From: Gemmatimonadota bacterium
Lineage (GTDB): Bacteria > Gemmatimonadota > Gemmatimonadetes > Longimicrobiales > Longimicrobiaceae
NCBI GenBank assembly: GCA_028287185.1
Contig: JAQBQD010000029.1
Coordinates: 1 to 64,000 of the forward strand
Direction: 5' to 3'
Length of the DNA stretch: 64,000 nucleotides
In this document: positions 42,801-51,184 of the stretch, piece after piece
How the letters are laid out: every line of letters starts with the position of its first letter
How positions within the stretch are numbered: the first letter of the stretch is position 1
Position numbers and translations under genes: made by a program
Notes under the pieces: model-generated
The model's database searches: none
Told to the model about the DNA's origin: nothing
Seen by the model: only the letters and a program-made list of their open reading frames with translations

Positions 42801-43971
42801 CAACCTGTCGGTGCGCCTCCCCGGCCAGCGCCGCGACGAGTTCGGCGGGCTGTACCGCTCGTTCAACCGCATGGTGCGCGGGCTGCGCCACACGCGGGCC
42901 GAGCTGGAGGGCGAGAAGCGGCGCACGGAGGCCATCGTGGAGGAGGCGGGCACCGGCGTGGTGGCGCTGGACGGCGGCGGCCGGGTGGCGCTCATCAACC
43001 CTCGCGCCGAACGCATCCTGGGCGTGGCCGTTCCCACGGGCGCGCGCATCCCGCAGGACCGGCCGCTGCCCGCGCTGGTGGCGCTGGCCGTGGCGCGCTT
43101 CCTGGCCTCGGGCGAGCGCGAGTGGGCCGAGGAGCGCGAGGTGGACGGGCGCGTGCTGCGCCTGCGCCTGCGCCGTCTGCCCGTGGCGGAGGGCGCCCGC
43201 GGCGCGGTGCTGGTGGTGGAGGACGTCACGGCCGAGATCCGCTCGGCCCGCGTGCTGGCGTGGGGCGAGATGGCGCGCCAGGTGGCGCACGAGATCAAGA
43301 ACCCCCTCACCCCCATCAAGCTGGCGGTGCAGCACATCCGCCGCGCGCACGCCGACCGGCGCGACGACTTCGGCCAGATCCTGGACCGCAACGTGGACGC
43401 GGTGCTGCGCGAGATCGACAGCCTGGGCGAGATCGCCCGCGCCTTCGCGCGGTTCGGCGCGCCGCAGGACGCGGCCGAGCCCGCGGAGCCCGTGGACGTG
43501 CGCCTGGTGGCGGAGGAGACGCTCGCCCTGTACCGCGGCGGCCGCGACGGCATCGCCTACACGGTGGACGTCGCCCCGGATGTCCCGCGTGCCTTCGCGC
43601 GGGTCGGCGAGTTGAAGGAGGTGCTGGTGAACCTGCTCGAGAACGCCCGCGCGGCCCTGAACGACACCGGCGGCGCGGTGCGCATCGCCGCAGCCCTCGC
43701 CGGGGGGGGCGCGTGGGTGCGGCTGGACGTGTCCGACACGGGCGAGGGCATCCCCCCGGAGCTGGTGGCCCGCGTCTTCGACCCGCACTTCAGCACGCGC
43801 AGCAGCGGCACGGGCCTGGGCCTGGCCATCGTCCGGCGCCTGGCGGAGTCGTGGGGCGGCGAGGTGACGGTCGATTCAGAGCCCGGCGTGGGCACCACCG
43901 TCCACCTGCGCCTTCGCGCGGAGGAGACCACGCCGGTACCATCCCCCGACCCGCCTCCCGTGAAAACCTGA
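39835..43971 (+). CDS. Large NtrY-like membrane sensor histidine kinase
   Basis: A 1378-aa sensor kinase. The N-terminal ~1000 residues hold many membrane segments (about ten) interleaved with soluble segments: one extracytoplasmic region at about residues 85-285, and another at about 540-755. Near residue 940 there is a last helix followed by HAMP (GRALSRPIEGLTRAAAAVGEGNLSVRLP), a PAS-like domain (VEEAGTGVVALDGGGRVALINPRAERILGV), HisKA with the phospho-acceptor in VAHEIKNPLTPIKLAVQHIRR, and HATPase (ENARAAL, DTGEGIPPE, GTGLGLAIV). The kinase core is NtrY-type. No response regulator is adjacent. It is unusually long for NtrY (about 750 aa). Confidence 0.92.
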   Translation: MSEKVDVGDQQPAGHAPGPRGQVPAWACGWMAVLALAVWLQQLTPRWLVAAALLAAVWAVGARSAGRAWRAAGALAFVASLSIGAGVQFRLGEIARDWRGVRAQAEDRAAADLNDGLDDLLDRAETAVKGAAEAATRLRAEPGSPPRGELFGDLSALRRANGISALAVFGPDGAPLAWSGEHRGGIPEAVRLGQRRYSYSSGPLFGYLYFTRPFGGGRTAVAAVLLEAHVALGEGGAPFADRFAADHGITPRFTTPDRAQGASVWDWTAGSKILSVVFATLTQERWRDRVADRGRWVVTGAWLAAALLLGAAWFGGRGRSPAVPVAVATGSLLVLPLGEMLGTEGVFSPLSFVLPGPGDLTLGRLVILLAGAAVWLLSRSRPGRWTAWMPLWARIPLAGGALAGAAWLVRGSVAAGVLAAHPAGGLGLAGTLTILAALPLYVLLSPSGRSLPRRTRMEMGAFALALAAVMGVALVLWWRPGRELPWWSPALWALPFGLLAAAVPRARTGRGALLPWVAVGWIAGTMALPHLWLLHLDARLDAAEQELSQLGTRADPFLDFLLRQFAEKVLFRAAEGREGVSLLYQSWVEADLARQGYEARLTLWDGSEPAAELQLSDQAQIPPSLVPGILASARAAEEPLVRRYTQLDALHYLLAVPLPGGRTVTVAVPPRRHLGRSTALSRFLDPAAEGDPEGGVTSLSLVPAAAAAAATPPGGMRWIATREGWRSEAMVEFPAGTMHAHLLVQVPTTPLLAVRAVLSLVAVLLAAALLWSLARTLCGEPFGLASGEWGWIFTFRGRLTLALFAFFLLPMAAFGATTYRTLSKEVVHTSEALAERALTEAATEIQRGPLGQIGPRVGADLLLYHRAVLVEGTTSEVIDLGLYPTWIPSSVYLDFTLHEGMEGSEEERRLAGQRYLVVYRRLGAADVLAAPTPLATGEIARRQRELASVVLVTVLMGAGLSVVLSLLVGRALSRPIEGLTRAAAAVGEGNLSVRLPGQRRDEFGGLYRSFNRMVRGLRHTRAELEGEKRRTEAIVEEAGTGVVALDGGGRVALINPRAERILGVAVPTGARIPQDRPLPALVALAVARFLASGEREWAEEREVDGRVLRLRLRRLPVAEGARGAVLVVEDVTAEIRSARVLAWGEMARQVAHEIKNPLTPIKLAVQHIRRAHADRRDDFGQILDRNVDAVLREIDSLGEIARAFARFGAPQDAAEPAEPVDVRLVAEETLALYRGGRDGIAYTVDVAPDVPRAFARVGELKEVLVNLLENARAALNDTGGAVRIAAALAGGGAWVRLDVSDTGEGIPPELVARVFDPHFSTRSSGTGLGLAIVRRLAESWGGEVTVDSEPGVGTTVHLRLRAEETTPVPSPDPPPVKT

Positions 43972-44235
43972 GCCGCGGAACAGCCCGTCGTGCCCGATCC
44001 ACGCCGCTCCCGCGGACGGGGAGCCCGGATCGTTGCTCCAACGCACGGTCCACAGGACGGCGCCACGCAGATCCACCCGCACGCCAACACGAGCGGGCGG
44101 CAGCCACCACGCTGCTGCCCGTCTCATCGCGCGCCTTTCGTGGACCGGACGTCCCATCCGCCTTCGAACGGGCGGACATCCCACCGCCGCAGTGACCCGC
44201 CGCCCGTGTCGTGCTGCAGCGCGGAGCTCGCGGAG

Positions 44236-44278
44236 GCGAGCTTGGTTGTTACGCCAGCCCCGGACTTCTGTCCGAGGG
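44236..44278 (+). repeat. Short dispersed palindromic repeat (family B, copy 2)
   Basis: Partner of 30231-30273, ending in the palindrome CGGACTTCTGTCCG. Confidence 0.5.
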
Positions 44279-44326
44279 TCCTCCCGCCGAGCAGGCCCTC
44301 CGCATCCCTCCTTGGAATCCCAAACG

Positions 44327-44365
44327 CGACTCGCCCGCGCGGCCAGGAGCCGCGCGGGCGAGTCG
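44327..44365 (-). terminator. Terminator of the lamin-tail gene
   Basis: A perfect 16-bp stem (CGACTCGCCCGCGCGG / CCGCGCGGGCGAGTCG) with a 7-nt loop, about 57 nt past the stop. Because the opposing kinase gene converges here, it may work in both directions. Confidence 0.75.
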
Positions 44366-44422
44366 TTCATCCGTCCGCCCTCTACCGATGGCGTATCGCC
44401 GGCACCGAGGGAGAGGCGTGGA

Positions 44423-45568
44423 TCAGGGCGTGAAGCCGGAGTTCTGCGCCTTCGGGGTCCCGCGGCCTCCGGGGCCGTAGACCGAGCTCACCGACGCGTC
44501 CACCCAGTTGGAGCCGTCCATGTTGCTGTTGTCCAGCAGCGCGTTCTTCAGCTCGCGCGAGATGCCGTTCTGGGCCGAGATGGCCGCGCTCGCGTACTGC
44601 GTGCGGTCGATCGTCAGCGTGTCGGTGCCGTACACGCGGGCGAGCTTGAAAGCGTCCAGGCTGTTCGCGAAGGCCATGGTGGCGCCGTACGCGTAGTCGA
44701 CCGGGACGCCGCCGTTGTTGGTGGTGTTCTTCGTGTTGCCGATCACGAAGTAGCCGCCCGGCTGGATCACCAGGGAGCTGAGCGTGTCGTTGATCATCGC
44801 GTACGGGCGGCGGCCCGAAGCCGCCGAGTCTGCGATGAAGAAGCCCTGCAGGTTCACCTGGCGGGTGCCGGCGTTGTACAGCTCGACCCACTCGCCGTTG
44901 GCGTCGCTGATGGTGCCGCCCGGGTTGGCCAGCAGCTCGTTGATGACGATGAGCGGCTGGATGTCCGTGTACAGGTAGACCGTGAACGCGAAGGTGTTCA
45001 CTGTGCTGGGCACGTTGAGCTGCCAGGTTTTCACCGGCGACACCGCGTTCTGCGCGAGGATGTTGTTGTACTGGAAGTAGGGCTGGTTGATGCCCGTGAA
45101 CGTACCCGTCCCGTCCGCGTTGGCGACCGTGATGGTTCCCGTTCCCGACGTGGCGGTGGGCCCGTTGGCGAAGAAGACGCGGATGCCGTTGACCCCCGGG
45201 ATGGTGCCGTCCGGCGTGCCGATGGCCTCTTTCATCAGGTTCTGGACGGTCACGTCGAACTGGAAGATCTCGGTGCCCCCGTTGTAGCTCACGTTGCTGG
45301 AGGTGAGCTTGGTGTACACGTTCTGGCCGCCGACGAAGTCACCGTGCGCGCCGCCGGTGCTGGCGGACGGCGTGCGGCAGCTCACCACGCCCGTCTTCAC
45401 GGTCGCGGTGCACTCCAGGGTGGTCAGCGCGTTGGCGGCCGGGTCGTGCGCCGTCACGCCGACGGGTCCCTGCACCCAGCGCTCGGCGCAGGCGGCGAGC
45501 GCCAGGACGCCCACGCAGAAGGCGGTGGTGCGGAGGACGGGGCCCACAGGGCGTCTCGAAAGTCTCAT
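44423..45568 (-). CDS. Lipoprotein with a lamin-tail-like domain
   Basis: A 381-aa secreted protein with a lipoprotein-type signal (LALAACAE, cysteine near residue 27). Residues about 45-200 form a beta-rich, Thr/Gly/Asn-rich domain. From about 210 (LIVINELLANPGGTISDANGEWVELYN) it has the lamin-tail (LTD) pattern: E-x-x-x-N-P, D-x-x-G-E-W-V-E-L-Y-N, then PGGYFVIG. In bacteria LTD domains occur in secreted and surface proteins, often with nucleases. Base composition is lower in GC than the neighbours, as usual for secreted beta proteins. Role unknown. Confidence 0.8.
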   Translation of the reverse strand: MRLSRRPVGPVLRTTAFCVGVLALAACAERWVQGPVGVTAHDPAANALTTLECTATVKTGVVSCRTPSASTGGAHGDFVGGQNVYTKLTSSNVSYNGGTEIFQFDVTVQNLMKEAIGTPDGTIPGVNGIRVFFANGPTATSGTGTITVANADGTGTFTGINQPYFQYNNILAQNAVSPVKTWQLNVPSTVNTFAFTVYLYTDIQPLIVINELLANPGGTISDANGEWVELYNAGTRQVNLQGFFIADSAASGRRPYAMINDTLSSLVIQPGGYFVIGNTKNTTNNGGVPVDYAYGATMAFANSLDAFKLARVYGTDTLTIDRTQYASAAISAQNGISRELKNALLDNSNMDGSNWVDASVSSVYGPGGRGTPKAQNSGFTP

Positions 45569-46367
45569 GGCTCGATCCAGCGTGATGGGGTGGGGTGGCC
45601 CGGAAGGTCCGGGCCCGCAGCGGCCGGCCCTGGCATGCAATGCCGGAGAGCCAGGAGAGCACGGGTGTGGATTTCGGAGCTGGACCGCGGCCAGGAGAGA
45701 GGCCGCCCTGCGCGCTGGCCGGGATGCTCACGGCCACCGGTCGGAGCATGGAACGCCGGCACCGGCCGGATCGTGGAGAGTAAACTTAAAATGTTCCCCG
45801 CCGGAACGCAAAGGTGCGCGGCCAATCCCTTGCGCCGCCTGGATTCCTTCGCCCCGACCGCGCCCCCGCGGCCGCTTCCGGCGTATGCCGCGGCCCGGCC
45901 ATGGTCCGGAATCGTAACAACAATCCGCGCCGACGCTTCGCGCTTCCGAGCACGGTGAGGGCCGAAATCGGGCGGAGCATGCGCCGAATTCATGCTTCCG
46001 CCCCTACGCATCACCTGGAGGACATTCGAGCCTGATTCCCTGCGGCGGCAGCTTGCATTCGCCGTGCCGGCTCTCCGGACCGACTGGCCGGCGCTCCGCC
46101 GACACGCCGATCGCAAGCACCTGACCCGGACATCTCGCTCCCGAGGGCGGGTGCCCGGATCGTGGCGTGGAGGATCACTCGTTCGACCCTGCGCATGCAT
46201 CCCCGCAACGGGTGAAGAGTATCGATCAAAACGACGTGGCGCCATCCGTCGGAGCACCGGCGGGGGAACCGCCGGACCGCATCCCGGCAGAACAAGTACG
46301 GGACGTGCAGTGGGGGCACGTCCGCGGGCGGAGGCACGGGGGCGGACCGGAGCGCTGGAGGCGCGAG
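45569..46367. other. Gene-free divergent region
   Basis: About 800 bp between the lamin-tail lipoprotein (minus) and a membrane protein gene (plus). Open frames here have no recognisable content. A moderate sigma-70 pair on the minus strand (45783-45811) may serve the lipoprotein gene with a ~200-nt leader. No other signal is clear. Confidence 0.5.
45783..45811 (-). promoter_or_regulatory. Possible promoter of the lamin-tail lipoprotein gene
   Basis: TTGCGT (45806-45811), 17-bp spacer, TAAGTT (45783-45788) on the minus strand, in a locally AT-richer patch. It implies a long leader of about 205 nt. Confidence 0.4.
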
Positions 46368-46829
46368 ATGGACCCGAGAACGGCTACGGAGGGGGAGACC
46401 GACGAGACGGGCCGGCGCGACGGCGGGCGGCCCATGCTGGCCGGCGTGGAGGTGCGCGAGGAAGACCTGGAGCCGCAGAAGGGGCTGCACATCGCCACCG
46501 TCGTGCTGCGCGTCGCCGCCGGGGTGGTGGTGGTGCTGGCGCTGGGCCAGTTCGCCGCCTGGTGGCTGGACCGTCCGCCGGGAGGCGCCGGGCTGGGCCT
46601 GCTGGTGGGCGACACGGTGCGGCTGATCGTGCTCTCGGCGCTGCTCTGGGTGGCGAGCGACCTGGCGGGGCTGCTCATCAAGACCCACTACGACGTCCGT
46701 GCCGCGCGCATCCTGCTGGCCCGCCAGACGTACATGATGAGGCAGATGGGCATCGCCGGGGGCGAGCTTCCCGCCCGCGAGCCCGAGGGCCTGCGGCGCG
46801 CCCACGACGTGCCCGAGCCGGTGGAGTAG
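46368..46829 (+). CDS. Two-helix membrane protein of unknown function
   Basis: A 153-aa protein starting at ATG 46368, which has GGAG 7 nt upstream; the frame is open earlier but without a better signal. It has a charged N-terminus (about 40 residues), two membrane segments (IATVVLRVAAGVVVVLALGQFAAWWL and VRLIVLSALLWVASDLAGLLI) and a cytoplasmic tail with a conserved-looking ARILLARQTYMMRQMGI helix. I do not recognise a family. It lies about 100 nt before the cellulase gene. Confidence 0.7.
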   Translation: MDPRTATEGETDETGRRDGGRPMLAGVEVREEDLEPQKGLHIATVVLRVAAGVVVVLALGQFAAWWLDRPPGGAGLGLLVGDTVRLIVLSALLWVASDLAGLLIKTHYDVRAARILLARQTYMMRQMGIAGGELPAREPEGLRRAHDVPEPVE

Positions 46830-46926
46830 CGCGCGCCGACTGCGGCCCATGCACCCTTCCCCGCCCGCCCCCGGCCCCGGCCCCGCCACGCGCGGGCCCA
46901 CGCCGCCACGACCGCGTCCGCCGGCA

Positions 46927-47919
46927 ATGGCGCGCTCGGCCGCGTCGACGGGCAAGCGCGTGGGAGCGGCGGCGCTGCTGGTCGCCGGGTTGAGCCTGGG
47001 CGCGCCGGCCGGGGACGGCCAGTCCAACCCCTTCCAGGGCCGGAGGATGTACGTCGACCCCGCGTCGCCCGCGCGGCGGCAGGCCGACCAGTGGGCCCGC
47101 TCGCGCCCCGCCGACGCCGCCCTCATGCGGCGCATCGCCGAGCAGCCGCAGGCCATGTGGCTGGGCGACTGGGTGCGCGACGTCCGCGGCGAGGTGGACT
47201 CGCGCGTGGGCCGGATCGCGTCGGCAGGCGCGCTGCCGCTGTTCGTCGCCTACAACATCCCCCACCGCGACTGCGGCCTGTACTCCGCCGGCGGTGCCCG
47301 CAGCGGCGACGATTACCGGCGCTGGATCATCGGCCTTGCGCAGGGCCTGCGCCGCCGGCCCGCCGTGGTGATCCTGGAGCCGGACGCGCTGGCGTCCATG
47401 GACTGCCTGCCCGCGCGCTTCCAGGACGAGCGCTTCGTGCTGATGCGCGAGGCCGTGCAGACGCTGCGCGCGGGCGGTGCGTTCGTGTACGTGGACGCCG
47501 GCAACGCCAACTGGAAGCAGCCGCCCGTGATGGCCGACCGGCTGCGCAAGGCGGGCATCGAGCTGGCCCAGGGGTTCAGCCTCAACGTTAGCAACTTCCA
47601 CGGCGTGGACGTCAACGTCGGATACGGCGAGCGCCTGAGCCGGCTGGTGGGCGGCAAGCACTTCGTGATCGACACCAGCCGCAACGGGCGCGGCGCCGCG
47701 GTGGAGGCACAGTGGTGCAACGCGCGCAACCAGGCGCTGGGCCGCGCGCCCACGGCGCAGACGGGCAACGCGAGGGTGGACGCATTCCTCTGGGTCAAGA
47801 CGCCCGGCCAGTCCGACGGCACCTGCAACGGCGGTCCGCGCGCCGGCGAGTGGTGGGCCGACTACGCGCTGGAGCTGAGCCGCGCCGCCCAGGCCACCGG
47901 AAGCATGGTCCCGCGCTGA
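46927..47919 (+). CDS. Glycoside hydrolase family 6 cellulase (secreted)
   Basis: Inverting endo- or exo-glucanase acting on beta-1,4-glucan, 330 aa from ATG 46927 (an upstream ATG at 46849 would add a Pro-rich stretch). It has a signal peptide (RVGAAALLVAGLSLGAPAGDGQ) and a single catalytic domain. The motifs are: FVAYNIPHRDCGLYSAGG, the proton-donor region VVILEPDALASMDC, SLNVSNF, FVIDTSRNGRG, QWCNARNQALG, and the candidate base in FLWVKTPGQSDGTCNGG. There is no carbohydrate-binding module. The compact single-domain form fits actinobacterial-type GH6 endoglucanases. Confidence 0.9.
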   Translation: MARSAASTGKRVGAAALLVAGLSLGAPAGDGQSNPFQGRRMYVDPASPARRQADQWARSRPADAALMRRIAEQPQAMWLGDWVRDVRGEVDSRVGRIASAGALPLFVAYNIPHRDCGLYSAGGARSGDDYRRWIIGLAQGLRRRPAVVILEPDALASMDCLPARFQDERFVLMREAVQTLRAGGAFVYVDAGNANWKQPPVMADRLRKAGIELAQGFSLNVSNFHGVDVNVGYGERLSRLVGGKHFVIDTSRNGRGAAVEAQWCNARNQALGRAPTAQTGNARVDAFLWVKTPGQSDGTCNGGPRAGEWWADYALELSRAAQATGSMVPR

Positions 47920-48241
47920 CGCCGACCGGCGGTGGAGTCGATCCGCAGCGTCGGCCGGCTCGTGTCGACGGCGTTTTGGAAGGAGGTGGAGCAGTCGAGA
48001 GAGCGGACGAGCGAACGTGATGGCGGAGGTCGCGAACGCCGACAGGCCGTCGCTTCGAGGGGGTGGACATGTGGGGCCGGCGGGGGAGGACACGCCTCGC
48101 AATCCGGTGAGCGGGATCGATGCGGAGGGCGGATTGGGGGTGGCGGGAGCGCCTTTCACGACCTACCGTTGACAGTCGATTCGTCCTGCCGTATCATGCC
48201 CCCCCGTTCGCAAACTCCGTCCACTTTCCGTTCCCGATCCA
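47920..48241. other. Intergenic region upstream of comM
   Basis: 322 bp without a credible ORF, ending in the comM promoter at 48169-48197. Confidence 0.6.
48169..48197 (+). promoter_or_regulatory. Sigma-70-type promoter of comM
   Basis: Perfect -35 TTGACA (48169-48174), 17-bp spacer, TATCAT (48192-48197). The expected start point near 48204 gives a short leader of about 37 nt before ATG 48242. Confidence 0.8.
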
Positions 48242-49795
48242 ATGCTCGCCTGCGTTCTTTCCGGCGCCGTGCTCGGCATCGACGCCTACCTCGTCACGGT
48301 GGAGGCGGACGTCGCCAGCGGCCTTCCGCAGTTCACCATCGTGGGGCTGCCGCAGGGCGCGGTGAAGGAGGGGCGCGAGCGCGTGGTGGCCGCCGTCCAG
48401 AACAGCGCCTTCGTGGTGCCGCCCAAGCGCATCACCATCAACCTGGCCCCGGCGGACGTGCCCAAGGGCGGCAGCGCGTTCGATCTGCCGGTGGCCGTCG
48501 GCCTGCTGGCCGGCACCGGGCAGATTCGCCGGCTGGAGCGGCTGGAAAGCCACGTCCTCGTGGGCGAGCTGGGGCTGGACGGCGGCCTGCGCCCGGTGCG
48601 CGGGGTGCTGCCCGTGGCCGTGATGGCCAGGGAGCGGGGGATGAAGGGCATCGTGGTGCCGCCCGCCAACGTGGCCGAGGCCGCCGTGGTGGAGGGCCTG
48701 GAGGTGCGCGGTGCAGCCACGCTCGCCCAGGTGGTCCGCTTCCTGGAGGGACGCGAGGAGATCGCGCCCGCCGTCGTCGATCGCGAGGCGCTGTTCCGCG
48801 TCTCGTCGGAGTACGACTGCGACTTCGCGGACGTGAAGGGGCAGGAGCACGTGAAGCGCGCGCTGGAGGTGGCCGCCGCGGGCGCGCACAACATCCTGAT
48901 GGTCGGCCCGCCCGGCTCGGGCAAGACGATGCTGGCACGCCGCATCCCCACCATCCTGCCGCCGCTCACGCTGGACGAAGCGCTGGAGACCACCAAGATC
49001 CACAGCGTCGCCGGCCTTCTGGGCTCGGCCCGGTCGCTGGTGGCGGCCCGGCCGTACCGCGCGCCGCACCACACCATCTCGGACGCCGGCCTCATCGGCG
49101 GCGGCTCCAATCCCCGGCCTGGCGAGGTGTCGCTGTCGCACAACGGCATCCTGTTCATGGACGAGCTGCCCGAGTTCCGCCGCAATGTGCTGGAGGTGCT
49201 CCGCCAGCCGCTTGAAGACTCGCACGTGACCATCTCGCGCGCCGCCGTGAGCCTCACCTATCCGAGCCGTTTCATGCTGGTGGCCGCGATGAATCCGTGC
49301 CCGTGCGGCTTCCACGGCGCCGCTGGCCAGAAGCGCTGCACGTGCAGCCCTCTTCACGTGCAGCGCTACATGGCCCGTGTGTCTGGCCCTTTGCTGGACC
49401 GCATCGACCTGCACGTGGAGGTGCCCGCCGTGCAGTACCGCGAGCTGTCCGACCGCCGCCCCGGCGAGCCCTCCGAGCCCATTCGCGAGCGCGTGGCACG
49501 TGCGCGGCAGATGCAGTCCGAGCGCTTCGCCGGCCGTCCGGAGATCCACGCGAACGCTCACATGGCCGCGCGCGACCTGCGCGACTTCGGGCGCATCGGC
49601 GACGGCGGGGACGCGCTGCTGCGCACGGCCATCACCCGCCTGGGCCTCAGCGCCCGCGCCTACCACCGCGTGATCAAGATCGCCCGCACCATCGCCGACC
49701 TGGCGGGCGCCGCGGAGATCGCGACGGCGCACGTCAGCGAAGCCATCCAGTACCGCTCGCTCGACCGGGCGCAGGGAGCGGCGCACGTGGCCTGA
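48242..49795 (+). CDS. comM: ComM/YifB AAA+ helicase (Mg-chelatase-like)
   Basis: Hexameric AAA+ branch-migration helicase that helps integrate DNA during natural transformation. The 517-aa product has the N-terminal ChlI-like domain (GLPQGAVKEGRERVVAAVQN; FDLPVAVGLLAG), Walker A GPPGSGKTMLARR (about residues 221-233), Walker B ILFMDELPEF, the zinc-site-like CPCGFHG ... CTCS, and the C-terminal Mg_chelatase_C region (ARAYHRVIKIARTIADLAG). It starts just after the promoter. It is a single gene. Confidence 0.95.
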   Translation: MLACVLSGAVLGIDAYLVTVEADVASGLPQFTIVGLPQGAVKEGRERVVAAVQNSAFVVPPKRITINLAPADVPKGGSAFDLPVAVGLLAGTGQIRRLERLESHVLVGELGLDGGLRPVRGVLPVAVMARERGMKGIVVPPANVAEAAVVEGLEVRGAATLAQVVRFLEGREEIAPAVVDREALFRVSSEYDCDFADVKGQEHVKRALEVAAAGAHNILMVGPPGSGKTMLARRIPTILPPLTLDEALETTKIHSVAGLLGSARSLVAARPYRAPHHTISDAGLIGGGSNPRPGEVSLSHNGILFMDELPEFRRNVLEVLRQPLEDSHVTISRAAVSLTYPSRFMLVAAMNPCPCGFHGAAGQKRCTCSPLHVQRYMARVSGPLLDRIDLHVEVPAVQYRELSDRRPGEPSEPIRERVARARQMQSERFAGRPEIHANAHMAARDLRDFGRIGDGGDALLRTAITRLGLSARAYHRVIKIARTIADLAGAAEIATAHVSEAIQYRSLDRAQGAAHVA

Positions 49796-50070
49796 CGCAC
49801 GACCGGTGGGTCCCCGATGCTTTCTCGGAGGGACACGCGGGACCTGCGCGGGACACGAACCGCAGGCTCCGGCTGCCGACAGCCGGCGCGGACTCTCGCT
49901 CGCCGACTACCGGCGAGCAGAACGCGGCCGCGGTCAGATCCACCCCTGCCTCTCGGCTCCATTTCACGTCACCCTTGCCCGCCGGGCGCGCCGCCGCATC
50001 CATACACGTGCCCGGGTTGCACGCGCTGGCCCGGTCGTCCGGAGCTTTCACCTCAACGAGGGAGGCTGTC

Positions 50071-51054
50071 ATGGCGCACCGGCTCTGCACGGCGGCCGTC
50101 GCGGCACTGCTCGCGGCCGTACCGTGCCACCTGAACGGGCAGCTCACGGGACGATGGGAGGGCACCGCTTCGCAGCCGAACTCCCGGGCGGGCACGTTCC
50201 CGGTGGTCATGGTGCTGGACCGTAACGGCGGCCGCATCGACTTTCCCAGCCTGGGCTGCGGCGGCACGCTGACGCCCGCGGCCGGCAGCGCCGCGGCCAC
50301 GATCCTGTTCAGCGAGAACCTGGACTACGGACGCGACAAGTGTGTCCTGGGCCTGCGCGTGCGGGTCTCGCGCTCCGGGTCGGGCACCGTCTCGTGGGCC
50401 GAGGTGGACGCGAACGGCGCCGCGCTCTCGTGGGCGACGCTCACGCGCACCCAGGGCGGCGGGTTCACGGGAACGCACGCCTACCACCTCACCGCGAAAA
50501 GCTGGATCGACGGGCCGGCCGTCACCGAGTTCAGCGTCCGTGGGCTCAAGTTCCGCCTGGAGCACAACCGCGAGCCCCTGTCGCCCAGCCCGAACGCCGG
50601 GAACGACTACAAGCTCTTCCAGAGCTTCGTGGTGCAGGTGGCGTTCGAGGACGGAGCGGTGACCGACGCCCGCTTCCTCCCGGAGTCCATCAGCCAGCGG
50701 GCCGGCCCCACCTACGTCGCCGTCCCCCGCCTCAGCGGCCCGCGTCTCATCCCGCTCACCGGCAACGTGTACGTCGTCGACCAGGCGGTGCAGCGCTCGG
50801 CGGATGGCCGGAGCGCCACCTTCCGCCGCACGGTCGAAGGACACCCGAGCATGTGGATCGTCGTCCCGGACGCCTTCGACCCCGCGGGTTCCACCAACTT
50901 CACCCCCATCCGCAACACGGTCGAGGTCACGGTCACCGCCGAGGGCGCGGAGCCGCGCGGAAGCGGAACCGCGTTCCCTTCGCACCGGTTCTGGATCGGC
51001 GACCGCGCCTTCGCCTCGCAGGGGCAGGTGCAGCCGTCGGACTTCTTCCGCTGA
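50071..51054 (+). CDS. Secreted protein of unknown function
   Basis: A 327-aa protein with a signal peptide (LCTAAVAALLAAVPCHLNGQ, residues about 5-24) and a beta-rich mature part. The first ~110 residues (GRWEGTASQPNSRAGTFPVVMVLDR ... GTLTPAAG) have the look of a lipocalin-like or DUF-type single-domain sensor; the rest (about 150-327) is unassigned. ATG 50071 has a strong GGGAGG ribosome-binding site. It is the last plus-strand gene before a convergent terminator. Confidence 0.75.
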   Translation: MAHRLCTAAVAALLAAVPCHLNGQLTGRWEGTASQPNSRAGTFPVVMVLDRNGGRIDFPSLGCGGTLTPAAGSAAATILFSENLDYGRDKCVLGLRVRVSRSGSGTVSWAEVDANGAALSWATLTRTQGGGFTGTHAYHLTAKSWIDGPAVTEFSVRGLKFRLEHNREPLSPSPNAGNDYKLFQSFVVQVAFEDGAVTDARFLPESISQRAGPTYVAVPRLSGPRLIPLTGNVYVVDQAVQRSADGRSATFRRTVEGHPSMWIVVPDAFDPAGSTNFTPIRNTVEVTVTAEGAEPRGSGTAFPSHRFWIGDRAFASQGQVQPSDFFR

Positions 51055-51128
51055 AGCACTCGCAGGGGGACCGATTGCCTGCTCGCCCCTGCACGCGCGG
51101 TGTCGGAGCATTCCCGGACGGCGAAGGT

Positions 51129-51152
51129 CCCGCTCCGGAATCCGGAAGCGGG
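51129..51152. terminator. Convergent terminator
   Basis: A CCCGCT-CCGG / CCGG-AGCGGG hairpin with one bulged A and a short loop, between the secreted protein gene (plus) and the small dnaJ-linked gene (minus). Confidence 0.5.
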
Positions 51153-51184
51153 GCCTCGCTGCACTCCGTGTCCCAACCGGCTGC

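Larger units (their letters stand above)
43972..44422. other. Intergenic region with repeat and terminator
   Basis: 451 bp between the kinase gene and the lamin-tail gene (convergent). It contains a family-B dispersed repeat at 44236-44278 and the strong hairpin at 44327-44365. Nothing else is recognisable. Confidence 0.55.

Noticed and set aside
38595-44195. Open frames of 1866 aa (plus) and 1610 aa (minus) overlapping the kinase region
   Set aside because: They are Arg/Gly/Ala/Pro-rich or His/Gln/Arg-rich translations in the wrong frames of real genes in high-GC DNA; no domain is recognisable and they cross gene boundaries.
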